NCBI GenBank assembly: GCA_022865685.1 | Contig: JALHUB010000290.1 | Coordinates: 1 to 8,433 of the forward strand | Direction of reading: 5' to 3' | DNA from: Dehalococcoidia bacterium | GTDB taxonomy: Bacteria > Chloroflexota > Dehalococcoidia > DSTF01 > JALHUB01 | Length of the DNA stretch: 8,433 nt | Part shown: piece after piece, positions 1 to 6,543 of the stretch | Position numbering within the stretch: the stretch's first letter is position 1 | How the letters are laid out: each line of letters begins with the position of its first letter | Position numbers and translations under genes: made by a program | Notes under the pieces: generated by a model | What the model was told of the DNA's origin: nothing | The model's database searches: none | What the model saw: only the letters and a program-made list of their open reading frames with translations

Positions 1-42
1 ACAGGACACCCTTCTCGATTCCCTCAGTTGCATGCCACTGCC

Positions 43-81
43 GAAGCCCCCTGACGCCCCATCGCTGGCCATGGGGGCTTC
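43..81 (+). terminator. Inverted repeat in the leader before the transporter genes (terminator or attenuator-like)
   Basis: GAAGCCCCC (43-51) and GGGGGCTTC (73-81) are perfect 9-bp complements around a 21-nt loop. A second, mutually exclusive pairing is possible inside it: CCCCAT (57-62) with ATGGGG (71-76), 8-nt loop. No T-run follows the stem, so it is not a textbook intrinsic terminator. It could end an upstream gene lying off the window, or be an intercistronic stem that lowers expression of the permease relative to an upstream binding-protein gene. All three plus-strand frames before it are too short to identify an upstream gene. Confidence 0.4.
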
Positions 82-125
82 TGCTAGCCGGCGGTAATGA
101 CCCGAGAACGGAGACAGACCCCAAC

Positions 126-131
126 AGGAGG
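126..131 (+). promoter_or_regulatory. Ribosome binding site of the ABC permease gene
   Basis: AGGAGG is a full-consensus Shine-Dalgarno sequence, 8 nt before the ATG at 140. It fixes the start of the permease gene. Confidence 0.85.
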
Positions 132-139
132 CAAGCGAA

Positions 140-907
140 ATGCCTATCCCCCTTCCGTCCATCGACTTTGAGCCGTCTGTCGTCTGGAAGTTCCTCTTCA
201 ACTCGGTCATCCTGGAAGGGGCTCAGCGCACGCTCATTGTGGCGCTAGTAGCTCAGGTTCTCGGCGTCGCTTTGGGGGTAGTCTCCGCTCTCATGCGCAT
301 GTCCAAGAACCCACTGCTGAGCGGTCCGGCCAACTTCTACGTCTGGTTTTTCCGCGGTACGCCCCTGCTGATCCAACTCCTCTTCTGGTACAACGTGGTG
401 CCACAGCTCTTCGACAACCCCGATATCACGCGCGAGCTTACGTCCTTCCGGATCGCCATCTTCGGCCTGGCAGTGAACGAAGGGGCCTACATGACGGAGA
501 TCGTGCGCGCTGGTATTGAGTCGGTGGAAGGAGGACAGATGGACGCCGCTAAGTCCCTCGGCATGACCTACGCCATGGCGATGCGGCGGATCATTTTGCC
601 GCAGGCGTTTCGCGTCATACTACCGCCGACGGGCAATGAGTTCATCGCCATGCTCAAGAACTCGTCCCTGGCTTTCGCCATCGGCCTGGTAGAGCTGTCC
701 AACGCCGCCCGGTCCATCTACTCCGTCAACTACAACGTCATGGAGCTTCTTGTCGTAGCCTCCATCTGGTATCTTGTAATGACGTCGATATTCAGCCTGC
801 TACAGGCGGAACTGGAGTCGCGCCTCTCCGTCGGGCAACAGCGGCCGCCGACTCTGTTCGGGCGGATGACGGAGGCCTTTGGGACTAGAGAAACGCGAGT
901 CCACTGA
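140..907 (+). CDS. Polar amino-acid ABC transporter, permease subunit (HisM/GlnP family)
   Basis: Inner-membrane channel subunit of an ATP-driven importer for a polar amino acid, such as glutamine, glutamate, histidine or arginine; the exact substrate cannot be read from the sequence. At 255 residues it is slightly longer than many members of the family. Hydrophobic segments lie at about 31-52, 72-91, 103-118, 155-165 and 203-224. The family motif RGTPLLIQL is at 72-80. The EAA loop that contacts the ATPase is at about 115-141 (EGAYMTEIVRAG, then DAAKSLGM). LPPTGNEFIAMLKNSSLA at 161-178 is also typical of the family. The start is fixed by AGGAGG 8 nt upstream. The stop at 905-907 is 2 nt before the GTG of the ATPase gene, so the two are co-transcribed and probably translationally coupled. 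The periplasmic or lipoprotein binding protein is not in the window and may be encoded just upstream. Confidence 0.95.
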   Translation: MPIPLPSIDFEPSVVWKFLFNSVILEGAQRTLIVALVAQVLGVALGVVSALMRMSKNPLLSGPANFYVWFFRGTPLLIQLLFWYNVVPQLFDNPDITRELTSFRIAIFGLAVNEGAYMTEIVRAGIESVEGGQMDAAKSLGMTYAMAMRRIILPQAFRVILPPTGNEFIAMLKNSSLAFAIGLVELSNAARSIYSVNYNVMELLVVASIWYLVMTSIFSLLQAELESRLSVGQQRPPTLFGRMTEAFGTRETRVH

Positions 908-909
908 TC

Positions 910-1686
910 GTGCAATCCTATGAAACCGGCACAATGATCCGCTGCGAGGACGTACACAAGCGCTTCGGCAGGACCGAGGTACTGCGCGGCATTACCTGCG
1001 ATATCGCCAAGGGCGAAGTGGTCGTCGTCGCCGGGCCGAGCGGCTCCGGCAAGTCGACTCTCCTGCGCTGCATCAACCACCTTGAGCGCGTCGACAAAGG
1101 TCGCATCTACGTCGATGGCCAGCCCGTGGGCTATCGCGAGGTCAACGGCAAGTTCGTCGAGAAGAGCGAGCGCGAGGTGGCAAGGATGCGCGCCGCCATC
1201 GGCATGGTCTTCCAGCGCTTCAACCTGTTCCCGCAGCTCACCGCCCTCGGCAACGTCACCGACGCGCCGATCCACGTCCGCAAGATCGGGCGTAGCCAGG
1301 CGATGGAAGCCGGCCGCGCCATGCTGCAGAAGGTGGGCCTCGGCGACAAGATCGATTCCTATCCGGGGCAACTGTCAGGCGGCCAGCAGCAGCGGGTGGC
1401 TATTGCCCGCGCGCTGGCGATGGAGCCGAAGGTCATGCTCTTCGACGAGCCGACGTCGGCGCTGGACCCGGAACTGGTCGGCGAGGTGCTGGAGGTAATG
1501 AAGTCGCTGGCGCGCGACGGCATGACCATGATCGTGGTCACGCACGAGATGGGCTTCGCGCGCGAGGTCGCGGACCGCGTGATGCTCATCGACGAGGGCA
1601 TCATCGTCGAAGAAGGCCCGCCGGAGGAGTTCTTCAACAACCCCAGCCACGACCGCACAAAGCTCTTCCTCAGCAAGATCCTGTAA
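910..1686 (+). CDS. Polar amino-acid ABC transporter, ATP-binding subunit (GlnQ/HisP family)
   Basis: Cytoplasmic ATPase that dimerises and drives the permease encoded just upstream. At 258 residues it has the usual family length and a complete motif set: Walker A GPSGSGKST (42-50), Q-loop Gln102 in VFQRFNLFP, ABC signature LSGGQQQ (155-161), Walker B VMLFDE with catalytic Glu180, D-loop SALDPE (183-188) and switch His212 in VVTHEMGFA. An insertion of about 20 residues between the early strands and the Q-loop (about 71-92, GYREVNGKFVEKSE) is seen in a subset of amino-acid ATPases. The GTG at 910 fits the 2-nt spacing and translational coupling. An ATG at 934 (residue 9) is a credible alternative start, closer to where the ABC domain begins; neither start has a strong Shine-Dalgarno sequence. 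The ATPase can be called with near certainty; the substrate cannot. Confidence 0.95.
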   Translation: MQSYETGTMIRCEDVHKRFGRTEVLRGITCDIAKGEVVVVAGPSGSGKSTLLRCINHLERVDKGRIYVDGQPVGYREVNGKFVEKSEREVARMRAAIGMVFQRFNLFPQLTALGNVTDAPIHVRKIGRSQAMEAGRAMLQKVGLGDKIDSYPGQLSGGQQQRVAIARALAMEPKVMLFDEPTSALDPELVGEVLEVMKSLARDGMTMIVVTHEMGFAREVADRVMLIDEGIIVEEGPPEEFFNNPSHDRTKLFLSKIL

Positions 1687-1736
1687 GCCCTGCGACGAGG
1701 CCGGTTCTCAGTCGACGCGCGGCCCGAAAAACACCG

Positions 1737-1762
1737 TAGCCGAGACTTTGCAGTCTCAGCTA
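1737..1762 (-). terminator. Hairpin terminator between convergent genes
   Basis: TAGC-C-GAGACT (1737-1747), TTGC loop, AGTCTC-A-GCTA (1752-1762) gives an 11-position stem with one C/A mismatch. On the minus strand the stem is followed within a few bases by TGTTTTT, so it best fits an intrinsic terminator for the GNAT gene. On the plus strand, where the ABC ATPase gene ends about 50 nt before it, there is no T-run. It may still stop transcription from that side. Nothing else is recognisable in the 100-nt convergent gap. Confidence 0.6.
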
Positions 1763-1786
1763 GGTTGTCGGCCGCGTCATCCGACG

Positions 1787-2272
1787 TCAGAGCTGAAGGT
1801 CCATCAGCCGGTGCGCGATGCGCGCGTCCAGGAAGACTCCGCCGTAAGCGACGTATCCCAGACTCTCGTAGAACGGGATGGCCTGGAGCTGCGCCGCGAC
1901 CGTCGCGCCGCAAAAACCCCTTCGTCGCGCCTCGTCCTGGAGCGCCAGCATGACGGCTCTGCCGAGACCGCGTCTCCGATGCTCGCGCAGCCCAGCGACG
2001 CGCCCGATGTGCGCGTTCTCGCCGTCCGGCGCGTCGAGGAGGAGGCGGCCGGTCGCGGCGGGCAGCCCGTCCAGGTAGGCGACGACGTGGACGGCGGTCG
2101 TCACCTGCCGCGGGTCGCCGTCGTAGGCGTCGATCTCCTCCGCCTCCGTGACACCCTGCTCGGCGATGAAGACAGCGCGGCGCACGCTGAGGGCATCCTC
2201 CATCTCCGCCGTCGACCGCACGACGGTTACCCGGAGTGATCCTAATTCATGTGCGGCGCTGTCAGATTCCAT
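1787..2272 (-). CDS. GNAT-family N-acetyltransferase (YjcF/ElaA-like)
   Basis: Probable acetyl-CoA-dependent acetyltransferase; the acceptor substrate is unknown. The 161-residue protein is a single GNAT domain. It has a VRRAVFIAEQGV segment (about 30-41), strand IGRVAG (89-94), the acetyl-CoA pyrophosphate loop RRRGLGR (99-105, fitting R-x-x-G-x-G), and the late-domain FYESLGY (134-140). The C-terminal pattern with His153 and Met157 (IAHRLM) resembles YjcF-type proteins. The ATG at 2270-2272 is preceded by GGAAGA, which lies within a small hairpin (GCGGA-AGA-TCCGC, 2274-2286), so the ribosome site may be partly masked. The gene lies 63 nt downstream of the SatP-family gene on the same strand and is probably co-transcribed with it. 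Both relate to acetyl metabolism only in a loose sense, so I infer no functional link. Confidence 0.88.
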   Translation of the reverse strand: MESDSAAHELGSLRVTVVRSTAEMEDALSVRRAVFIAEQGVTEAEEIDAYDGDPRQVTTAVHVVAYLDGLPAATGRLLLDAPDGENAHIGRVAGLREHRRRGLGRAVMLALQDEARRRGFCGATVAAQLQAIPFYESLGYVAYGGVFLDARIAHRLMDLQL

Positions 2273-2335
2273 TGCGGATCTTCCGCGATCCCCTTCGCGA
2301 GCCCGGGCCCACGGAGGGCGCGGCGCTCCCCGCCG

Positions 2336-2962
2336 CTACTTTGACTTCGCCGAACTCGCCGCGGGCTTGACGGCGCCGAGCGGCAGCACCTCGCGGCCCC
2401 ACGTCTCCTGCAGGAGGATCGCAAATGACGTGTACAGCGCGGCGCCGGCCGTGAGCATCCCCTCCCAGCCGACCGCGTGCATGAAGTTGCCGTTGGGCTC
2501 GTGCACGCCGATCGCCAGGCCGAAGAACAGCACCGTCAGCAGCACGAATACGACCTGCAGCGCCCGCGAGATGCCGAAGGTGCACACCGTCATGTAGGCG
2601 GCGAATATCCCCCAGCAAACGAGGAACAGGGATTTGCCCTCAGCGGCCACCGGCTCGATTGCCCCTGTCTTCGTGAAGATGTTGACAAGGGCCAGGAATA
2701 CCCAGAAGGCGCCGAAGGCGCTGAAGGCAGTGAAGCCGAACGTGTTGTTCTTCTTCGCCTCCCACATGCCCGCGGCGAACTGGGCGACCCCGCCGAAGGC
2801 TATGCCGAGGGACCAGACCAACCCCTCGGAGCTCTTGTCGACGAGGCCGGCGTTGAACGCGTTCAGGGCGAGCGTCGTGAGCCCAAAGGCCGCAAGGCCG
2901 AGGGGCGCGGGATTGGCAAGTCTCTCACTTACCTCGACCACGGTTGGATTGCCATCTGCCAT
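2336..2962 (-). CDS. satP: Acetate/succinate transporter family protein (SatP/YaaH, GPR1/FUN34/YaaH)
   Basis: Six-helix inner-membrane carrier or channel of the acetate uptake transporter family, expected to move acetate and related small carboxylates. At 208 residues it is close to the usual family length. The diagnostic NPAPLGL motif is at 17-23, at the start of the first helix. GGVAQFAAGMWE (57-68) and NTFGFTAFSAFGAFW (73-87) match other conserved stretches. Hydrophobic segments are at about 18-40, 48-66, 75-95, 111-130, 134-152 and 166-185. A Ser/Lys/Ala-rich cytoplasmic tail follows. The start is supported by AGGAG (2973-2977), 10 nt before the ATG. It is the first gene of a probable two-gene unit with the GNAT gene. 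The 188-nt region upstream contains a dyad that could be an operator. Family assignment is firm; the substrate is by family knowledge only. Confidence 0.9.
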   Translation of the reverse strand: MADGNPTVVEVSERLANPAPLGLAAFGLTTLALNAFNAGLVDKSSEGLVWSLGIAFGGVAQFAAGMWEAKKNNTFGFTAFSAFGAFWVFLALVNIFTKTGAIEPVAAEGKSLFLVCWGIFAAYMTVCTFGISRALQVVFVLLTVLFFGLAIGVHEPNGNFMHAVGWEGMLTAGAALYTSFAILLQETWGREVLPLGAVKPAASSAKSK

Positions 2963-3003
2963 TCTAGGGGGTCTCCTTTCGTTCCGTCCCTGGTTTCTCC
3001 GGG

Positions 3004-3025
3004 AGTGTCAGCCTTTTCAGACACT
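3004..3025 (-). promoter_or_regulatory. Dyad upstream of the SatP gene (possible operator)
   Basis: AGTGTC (3004-3009) and GACACT (3020-3025) are perfect 6-bp complements separated by 10 nt, about 40 nt before the SatP start codon. The spacing of the half-sites suits a dimeric repressor. A TTGACC hexamer on the minus strand (3047-3052) could act as a -35 element, but the matching -10 position reads GCAAAG, which is poor. The promoter assignment is weak; the dyad itself is directly visible. Confidence 0.3.
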
Positions 3026-3135
3026 TTGCAGGCAAGAGGGCGAAGAGGTCAATCCCCGTTGTGGTTCGGGCATCGTTCTTCCGGTTTCTTCGCAGAACGG
3101 GATTGTGCGTAGAACGACCCCCGACGGTCGAACCG

Positions 3136-3153
3136 GAGTCGCGGGTGCGACTC
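3136..3153 (-). terminator. Stem-loop overlapping the stop codon of the DinB-fold gene
   Basis: GAGTCGC (3136-3142), GGGT loop, GCGACTC (3147-3153) is a perfect 7-bp stem with a 4-nt loop. It overlaps the TGA of the DinB-fold gene (3152-3154). No T-run follows on either strand, so it may be a 3'-end stabilising stem or a weak terminator rather than a classical one. Confidence 0.4.
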
Positions 3154-3676
3154 AGATGGGAAAGGCCTGGCGCATCGCGCCGCGAAGACGCTCGATAGGG
3201 TCGGCCAGGAGGCTGGCCGCCTGGGCGACGTGGAGCAAGTCGTGGTAGGCCATGTGATGGATGACTTCCGCCGCGCTCACCTCGCCAGCCAGCTCGTGGC
3301 GGCCGCGACGGCGCAGGTCTTCGGGTTGCAGGCGCTCCAGGAGGGGCATCGCCTGAGCGCGGCGCTCGCTGAACATCTGGAGAAGCTCGCGCGCAGGGCG
3401 GCCGCGAAGGCCGGAGGCCGCCAGGATCTTGTGCTCGTCGGCATCCGGGAGCAGAGGCAAGTCGCCGTCCAGTATGGCCCTCACGCGGTCGACAAGCGCG
3501 GGCCTCTGTATCGAGATGAGGTGCGCCAGAACGTCGTTGGGCGACCATCCCTCCTCGCCGGGGCGTCTCAGGACTTCCTCCGGCTGCCCGTCGAAGAGGG
3601 CCTCTAACACGGCCGGCGTCGACGATAGGACCGCGAGTGTGCCGGGGGCAAGACCTTTCGCCGCCTGCTCTGTCAT
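3152..3676 (-). CDS. DinB-fold (YfiT/DinB superfamily) putative metal-binding protein
   Basis: A 174-residue all-helical protein of the DinB/YfiT four-helix-bundle superfamily, which includes metal-dependent thiol transferases and many uncharacterised stress proteins. The usual three-histidine metal site can be seen: His52 in VLAHLIS on the second helix, and His145 and His149 in MAYHDLLHV on the later helix, with His140-His141 just before. The SPNDVLAHL stretch (45-53) is typical of the family. The start is supported by AAGGAG (3683-3688), 6 nt before the ATG. The gene starts 32 nt after the stop of the acyltransferase gene on the same strand, so the two are likely co-transcribed. A stem-loop overlaps its stop codon. 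The specific reaction, if any, cannot be told; a mycothiol- or bacillithiol-linked role would be speculation. Confidence 0.8.
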   Translation of the reverse strand: MTEQAAKGLAPGTLAVLSSTPAVLEALFDGQPEEVLRRPGEEGWSPNDVLAHLISIQRPALVDRVRAILDGDLPLLPDADEHKILAASGLRGRPARELLQMFSERRAQAMPLLERLQPEDLRRRGRHELAGEVSAAEVIHHMAYHDLLHVAQAASLLADPIERLRGAMRQAFPI

Positions 3677-3708
3677 CTGGTTCTCCTTGGTCGGGACTCT
3701 GGACGGCT

Positions 3709-6414
3709 CTAGTGGCTCCCGCGCGCAATATCCACGAGCTGCGGCGCCAGCCAGCGGGCCACGACGCTCGACCCCTGCGGACTGAAGTGGAGACCATCCT
3801 CTCGCATTCTCACCCCGTCAACGACAAGGTCGCTGAACCTGTTTTCGGGACAGGCAAAGCGGTTCAGGTCAATCAGCGTGACCTTATCGGGATGCTGCTC
3901 GGCGAACCGCCGGTAGACCCCGTTCAGTTCGTTGATGCGACGAAGGGTGTCCTCTTCATTCTTCGCGGGGTCGGGCAAGAATGCCCACGCCACCGGCTTG
4001 GAGCAGGGGAAGGTAAGCAGCGCCACCTTCGAGCCCCGCGACGAAAACGCCTCAACCTGCTTTGCCAGCCCGTCCGATACATAGGCCTCCCACTCCGGCG
4101 TCCCGGCCTCTAGCTTTTCGCCGTCCACGAAGCGGTCGAGACTGTCCAGGGCTCCAAAGACCATCACGATGACGTCCGGGCGGAACGCATCGACCTCGGA
4201 AGTCCAGGTTTCCCGCCATGCCCGACACTTGTCCGCGATCTCAGTGGAAAGCTTGCCATCGTAGCCGTACTCTTCGTCGACGTCGAGGAAGCCGCAACCA
4301 ACCATGGTCCTGTGCCGTACAGAGATGTTGTACTGGGGCGCAACTTCGTCGAGCCCGGGAACCATTGACACAGCGACTGAGTCGCCCAAGGTCAGCACGC
4401 GGGTTGGCGCAAAGCTCGCCAGCCCATCGAATTCCGGCAACGCGTGGTCGGCGCCGCCCGTGGCCTCAAGGACCTGTCCCAACAGCCAATCAGCGACGAT
4501 AAGCGAGCTTTCGGTCGTGAAGTGGACGCCATCTTCGCGCATCCTGACCCCATCGATGGAAAGGTCGCTGAACTTGCCTTCGGGACTGGCAAAGCCGTTC
4601 AGGTCAATCAGGATGACCTTGCCCGGATGCTGCTTTGCGAATTGTCGATAGAGACCGTTCAGGTCATCAAGGCGCCAGTGAGCGTCTTGCTCCGCCTTTA
4701 CCCCTGTTTCGCCCGCCTGCTTCCAGAGCTTCGACCCGGGATACGGCCAGGTCACTAACGCCAGCTTCCCTCCTTGCGCGGTCAACGCATCGAGCTGTGT
4801 CTGTAGCTCGTTGAGGACGATGGCCTTCCACTCAGGCGTGCCGGTCTTCAGCGTAACGCCGTTCACCACGTGGTCCGGGTAGTCCCAGCCCCCGAAAAGC
4901 ATCAGCACGACATCGGGGCGGAAAGCGTCCACGTCCGAACGCCACGTCTTGCGCCATTCCTTGCACAGGTCCTCCATATCCGCCGAGGGCTTCGACGAAA
5001 AATCGAGCATCATATCCCCCGGAACGAAGCCGCAGTAGAGGCGAGACCGGTTCCACACGGAGAGACTCCGGCTCTGACCTACTTGCGTCAGGCCCGGCTC
5101 CAGCGACATCGCCACTGAATCGCCTATCACCATGATCCGCGAGATACGGGAGATCGATGCTGCTTCGATCTGCGGCATCGCCGCCACGGGGGCAGCGGTT
5201 ACGGGCGAAAGGGCACCGCGAGTCGAGAAGACCATGACGACGGCGACGCAAGCGGCCCCGGCCGGCGCGAATGCCCAGGTTATCCTTCGACCGCGGAAGG
5301 CGCCGCGCCGCACCGGCATCTCGATGAGATTGTAGGAGACGATGGCGACTGCCAGCGTGGTCATGACACGGAGGGCGAATAGGGCGTAGCCGTCCCAGCC
5401 CGTCCTGTCGGCGGTCAGCATCAGGTACACGGGCCAGTGCCAGAGGTAGACGCCGTAGGAGATCAGCCCCAGCCCGCGCAGCGGCGGCAGCGAAAGCACT
5501 TTGCCCAAAGGACTCGCCCTCGGTTGCACGACGGCCGTTATGACGACGGCGACGCCCAGCGCCAGCATGAGAAAGCCGCCGCGATAGAGGAGCGTGCTGC
5601 CCTCCGGCGTGACGCTCCAGAAGAAGCCGAGGCCGACGGCGCATGCCAGAGCGACCACCTGCAGCAGACGCCCCAACGCCACGTGCCGGATAGGCCCCAG
5701 GCGCAGGATTAACATCGCAAGCGTCGCTCCCACGAGAAGCGACTGCGCGCGTGTGTCGGTGCCGTAGTAGACGCGCGAAGGGTCTCGCCCCGGCTCGAAG
5801 AGCAGCCCCATGAGAAGCGCCGAGCCCGCCAGCAGCGCCAGCGACACCGGCAGCAGCAGCCTCGTCGAGCCGCGTCGCAGGCGCAGGAGGACCACGACGA
5901 ACAGCGGCCAGACGATGTAGTACTGCTCCTCGATCCCCAGCGACCAGGTATGGCGCAGCGGCGAAGGCAATGAGAACTGGTCGAAATAGGACTGCCCGGC
6001 GAATATCGGCCGCCAGTTCGCTACGTAAGCGACGGTGGCGAGGGCGTCGCCGCGGATCTTCGCCAGCTCCAGACGCCCGGCAAGGAAGACGGCGTACGCG
6101 GCGACGCCTACGAGCATGATGAAGAGCGCCGGCAGGAGGCGTCGCGCCCGTCGCGCCCAGAACGCGACGAGTACGATGCCGCCGCTCCTGCGCCACTCCG
6201 TGAGGAGGAGGCTGGTGATGAGAAAGCCGCTCAGGACGAAGAAGGCGTCGACGCCGAGGAAGCCGCCGCGCGCCCATCCGAAGCCGGCGTGATAGGCCAG
6301 GACGGCGGCAACGGCCAGGGCGCGGATGCCGTCGAGCGCCGGCTGGTATGCGACCGAACGGCGATGGCCCTCAGGGAGTTCCTGCGTGGCTACATCAGTA
6401 CTGGGGGCGATCAT
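3709..6414 (-). CDS. AT3-family membrane O-acyltransferase with two tandem SGNH domains (OafA-like)
   Basis: A 901-residue acyltransferase of the AT3-SGNH type, which acylates surface polysaccharide, peptidoglycan or similar extracytoplasmic glycans. The membrane domain spans about 23-370. It includes the R-x10-H motif (Arg31 to His42 in YHAG), GFLGVDAFFVLSGFLI (51-66), HTWSLGIEEQYY (155-166) and GVYLWHWPV (321-329). An extra helix at about 382-397 then leads out of the membrane. Two SGNH esterase/transferase-like domains follow. Copy 1 has GDSV with Ser433, FGGWD (507-511) and D-x-x-H as Asp628/His631. Copy 2 has GDSV with Ser679, FGALD (753-757) and Asp873/His876. Family members normally carry one SGNH domain, so the length (usually about 600-700) and architecture are unusual. 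The ATG at 6412-6414 has only TAGGA directly upstream, but it precedes the AT3 domain by a normal distance. A promoter lies at 6491-6520. The glycan substrate is unknown. Confidence 0.92.
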   Translation of the reverse strand: MIAPSTDVATQELPEGHRRSVAYQPALDGIRALAVAAVLAYHAGFGWARGGFLGVDAFFVLSGFLITSLLLTEWRRSGGIVLVAFWARRARRLLPALFIMLVGVAAYAVFLAGRLELAKIRGDALATVAYVANWRPIFAGQSYFDQFSLPSPLRHTWSLGIEEQYYIVWPLFVVVLLRLRRGSTRLLLPVSLALLAGSALLMGLLFEPGRDPSRVYYGTDTRAQSLLVGATLAMLILRLGPIRHVALGRLLQVVALACAVGLGFFWSVTPEGSTLLYRGGFLMLALGVAVVITAVVQPRASPLGKVLSLPPLRGLGLISYGVYLWHWPVYLMLTADRTGWDGYALFALRVMTTLAVAIVSYNLIEMPVRRGAFRGRRITWAFAPAGAACVAVVMVFSTRGALSPVTAAPVAAMPQIEAASISRISRIMVIGDSVAMSLEPGLTQVGQSRSLSVWNRSRLYCGFVPGDMMLDFSSKPSADMEDLCKEWRKTWRSDVDAFRPDVVLMLFGGWDYPDHVVNGVTLKTGTPEWKAIVLNELQTQLDALTAQGGKLALVTWPYPGSKLWKQAGETGVKAEQDAHWRLDDLNGLYRQFAKQHPGKVILIDLNGFASPEGKFSDLSIDGVRMREDGVHFTTESSLIVADWLLGQVLEATGGADHALPEFDGLASFAPTRVLTLGDSVAVSMVPGLDEVAPQYNISVRHRTMVGCGFLDVDEEYGYDGKLSTEIADKCRAWRETWTSEVDAFRPDVIVMVFGALDSLDRFVDGEKLEAGTPEWEAYVSDGLAKQVEAFSSRGSKVALLTFPCSKPVAWAFLPDPAKNEEDTLRRINELNGVYRRFAEQHPDKVTLIDLNRFACPENRFSDLVVDGVRMREDGLHFSPQGSSVVARWLAPQLVDIARGSH
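3730..4398 (-). repeat. SGNH domain copy 2 (downstream unit of an intragenic tandem duplication)
   Basis: Residues about 673-895 of the acyltransferase. It aligns with copy 1 at an offset of 245-246 residues (735-738 nt). Shared stretches include VDAFRPDV, GTPEW, LIDLN, GVRMREDG and HF. At DNA level the segment from 3784 lines up with that from 4519 over about 100 nt at roughly 80 percent identity by eye. This copy carries four cysteines (707, 730, 804, 855). Confidence 0.85.
4465..5136 (-). repeat. SGNH domain copy 1 (upstream unit of the tandem duplication)
   Basis: Residues about 427-650 of the acyltransferase, next to the membrane domain. The catalytic Ser433, Asp628 and His631 are kept. 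Cysteines 461 and 484 match 707 and 730 of copy 2. The other two copy-2 cysteines are replaced here by Tyr558 and Ser610. A linker of about 20 residues separates it from copy 2. Confidence 0.85.
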
Positions 6415-6490
6415 TCCTATCGAAGCCCGTCAAAGCGAACGATCCCGGTTCTGCGAAAGGTTGGCGGGTGGCGGCGATCAGAGCAGAGAC

Positions 6491-6520
6491 ATTATACGCC
6501 GAGGTCGTCGGTTATGTGGA
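6491..6520 (-). promoter_or_regulatory. Sigma-70-type promoter for the acyltransferase gene
   Basis: On the minus strand a perfect -10 hexamer TATAAT lies at 6491-6496. A partial -35, TCCACA (4 of 6 matches), lies at 6515-6520 with an 18-nt spacer. Transcription would begin near 6484, giving a leader of about 70 nt before the ATG at 6414. A consensus -10 stands out in GC-rich sequence and lies between the typA end and the acyltransferase, so the latter probably has its own promoter. Confidence 0.6.
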
Positions 6521-6543
6521 GTGGAAACGGAAGGAGAAATCGC

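Noticed and set aside
1..97. C-terminal end of an upstream substrate-binding protein gene
   Set aside because: Frames closing at 52-54 (TGA) and 95-97 (TAA) exist, but the 17-31 residues visible show no recognisable binding-protein ending, so no partial gene is called.
1748..2239. Plus-strand frame of 163 codons opposite the GNAT gene
   Set aside because: The minus strand encodes a complete GNAT domain here; the plus frame shows no domain and has low-complexity Arg/Asp/Val composition.
3709..5136. Two separate SGNH genes, or a frameshifted gene pair
   Set aside because: A single uninterrupted frame covers the membrane domain and both SGNH units, with no internal stop and no good internal ribosome site at the copy boundary noticed.
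4832..6277. Open frame of 481 codons on the minus strand inside the acyltransferase gene
   Set aside because: It is a frame-shifted shadow of the AT3 domain, extremely Arg-rich with no recognisable fold; the overlapping frame has all the AT3 motifs.
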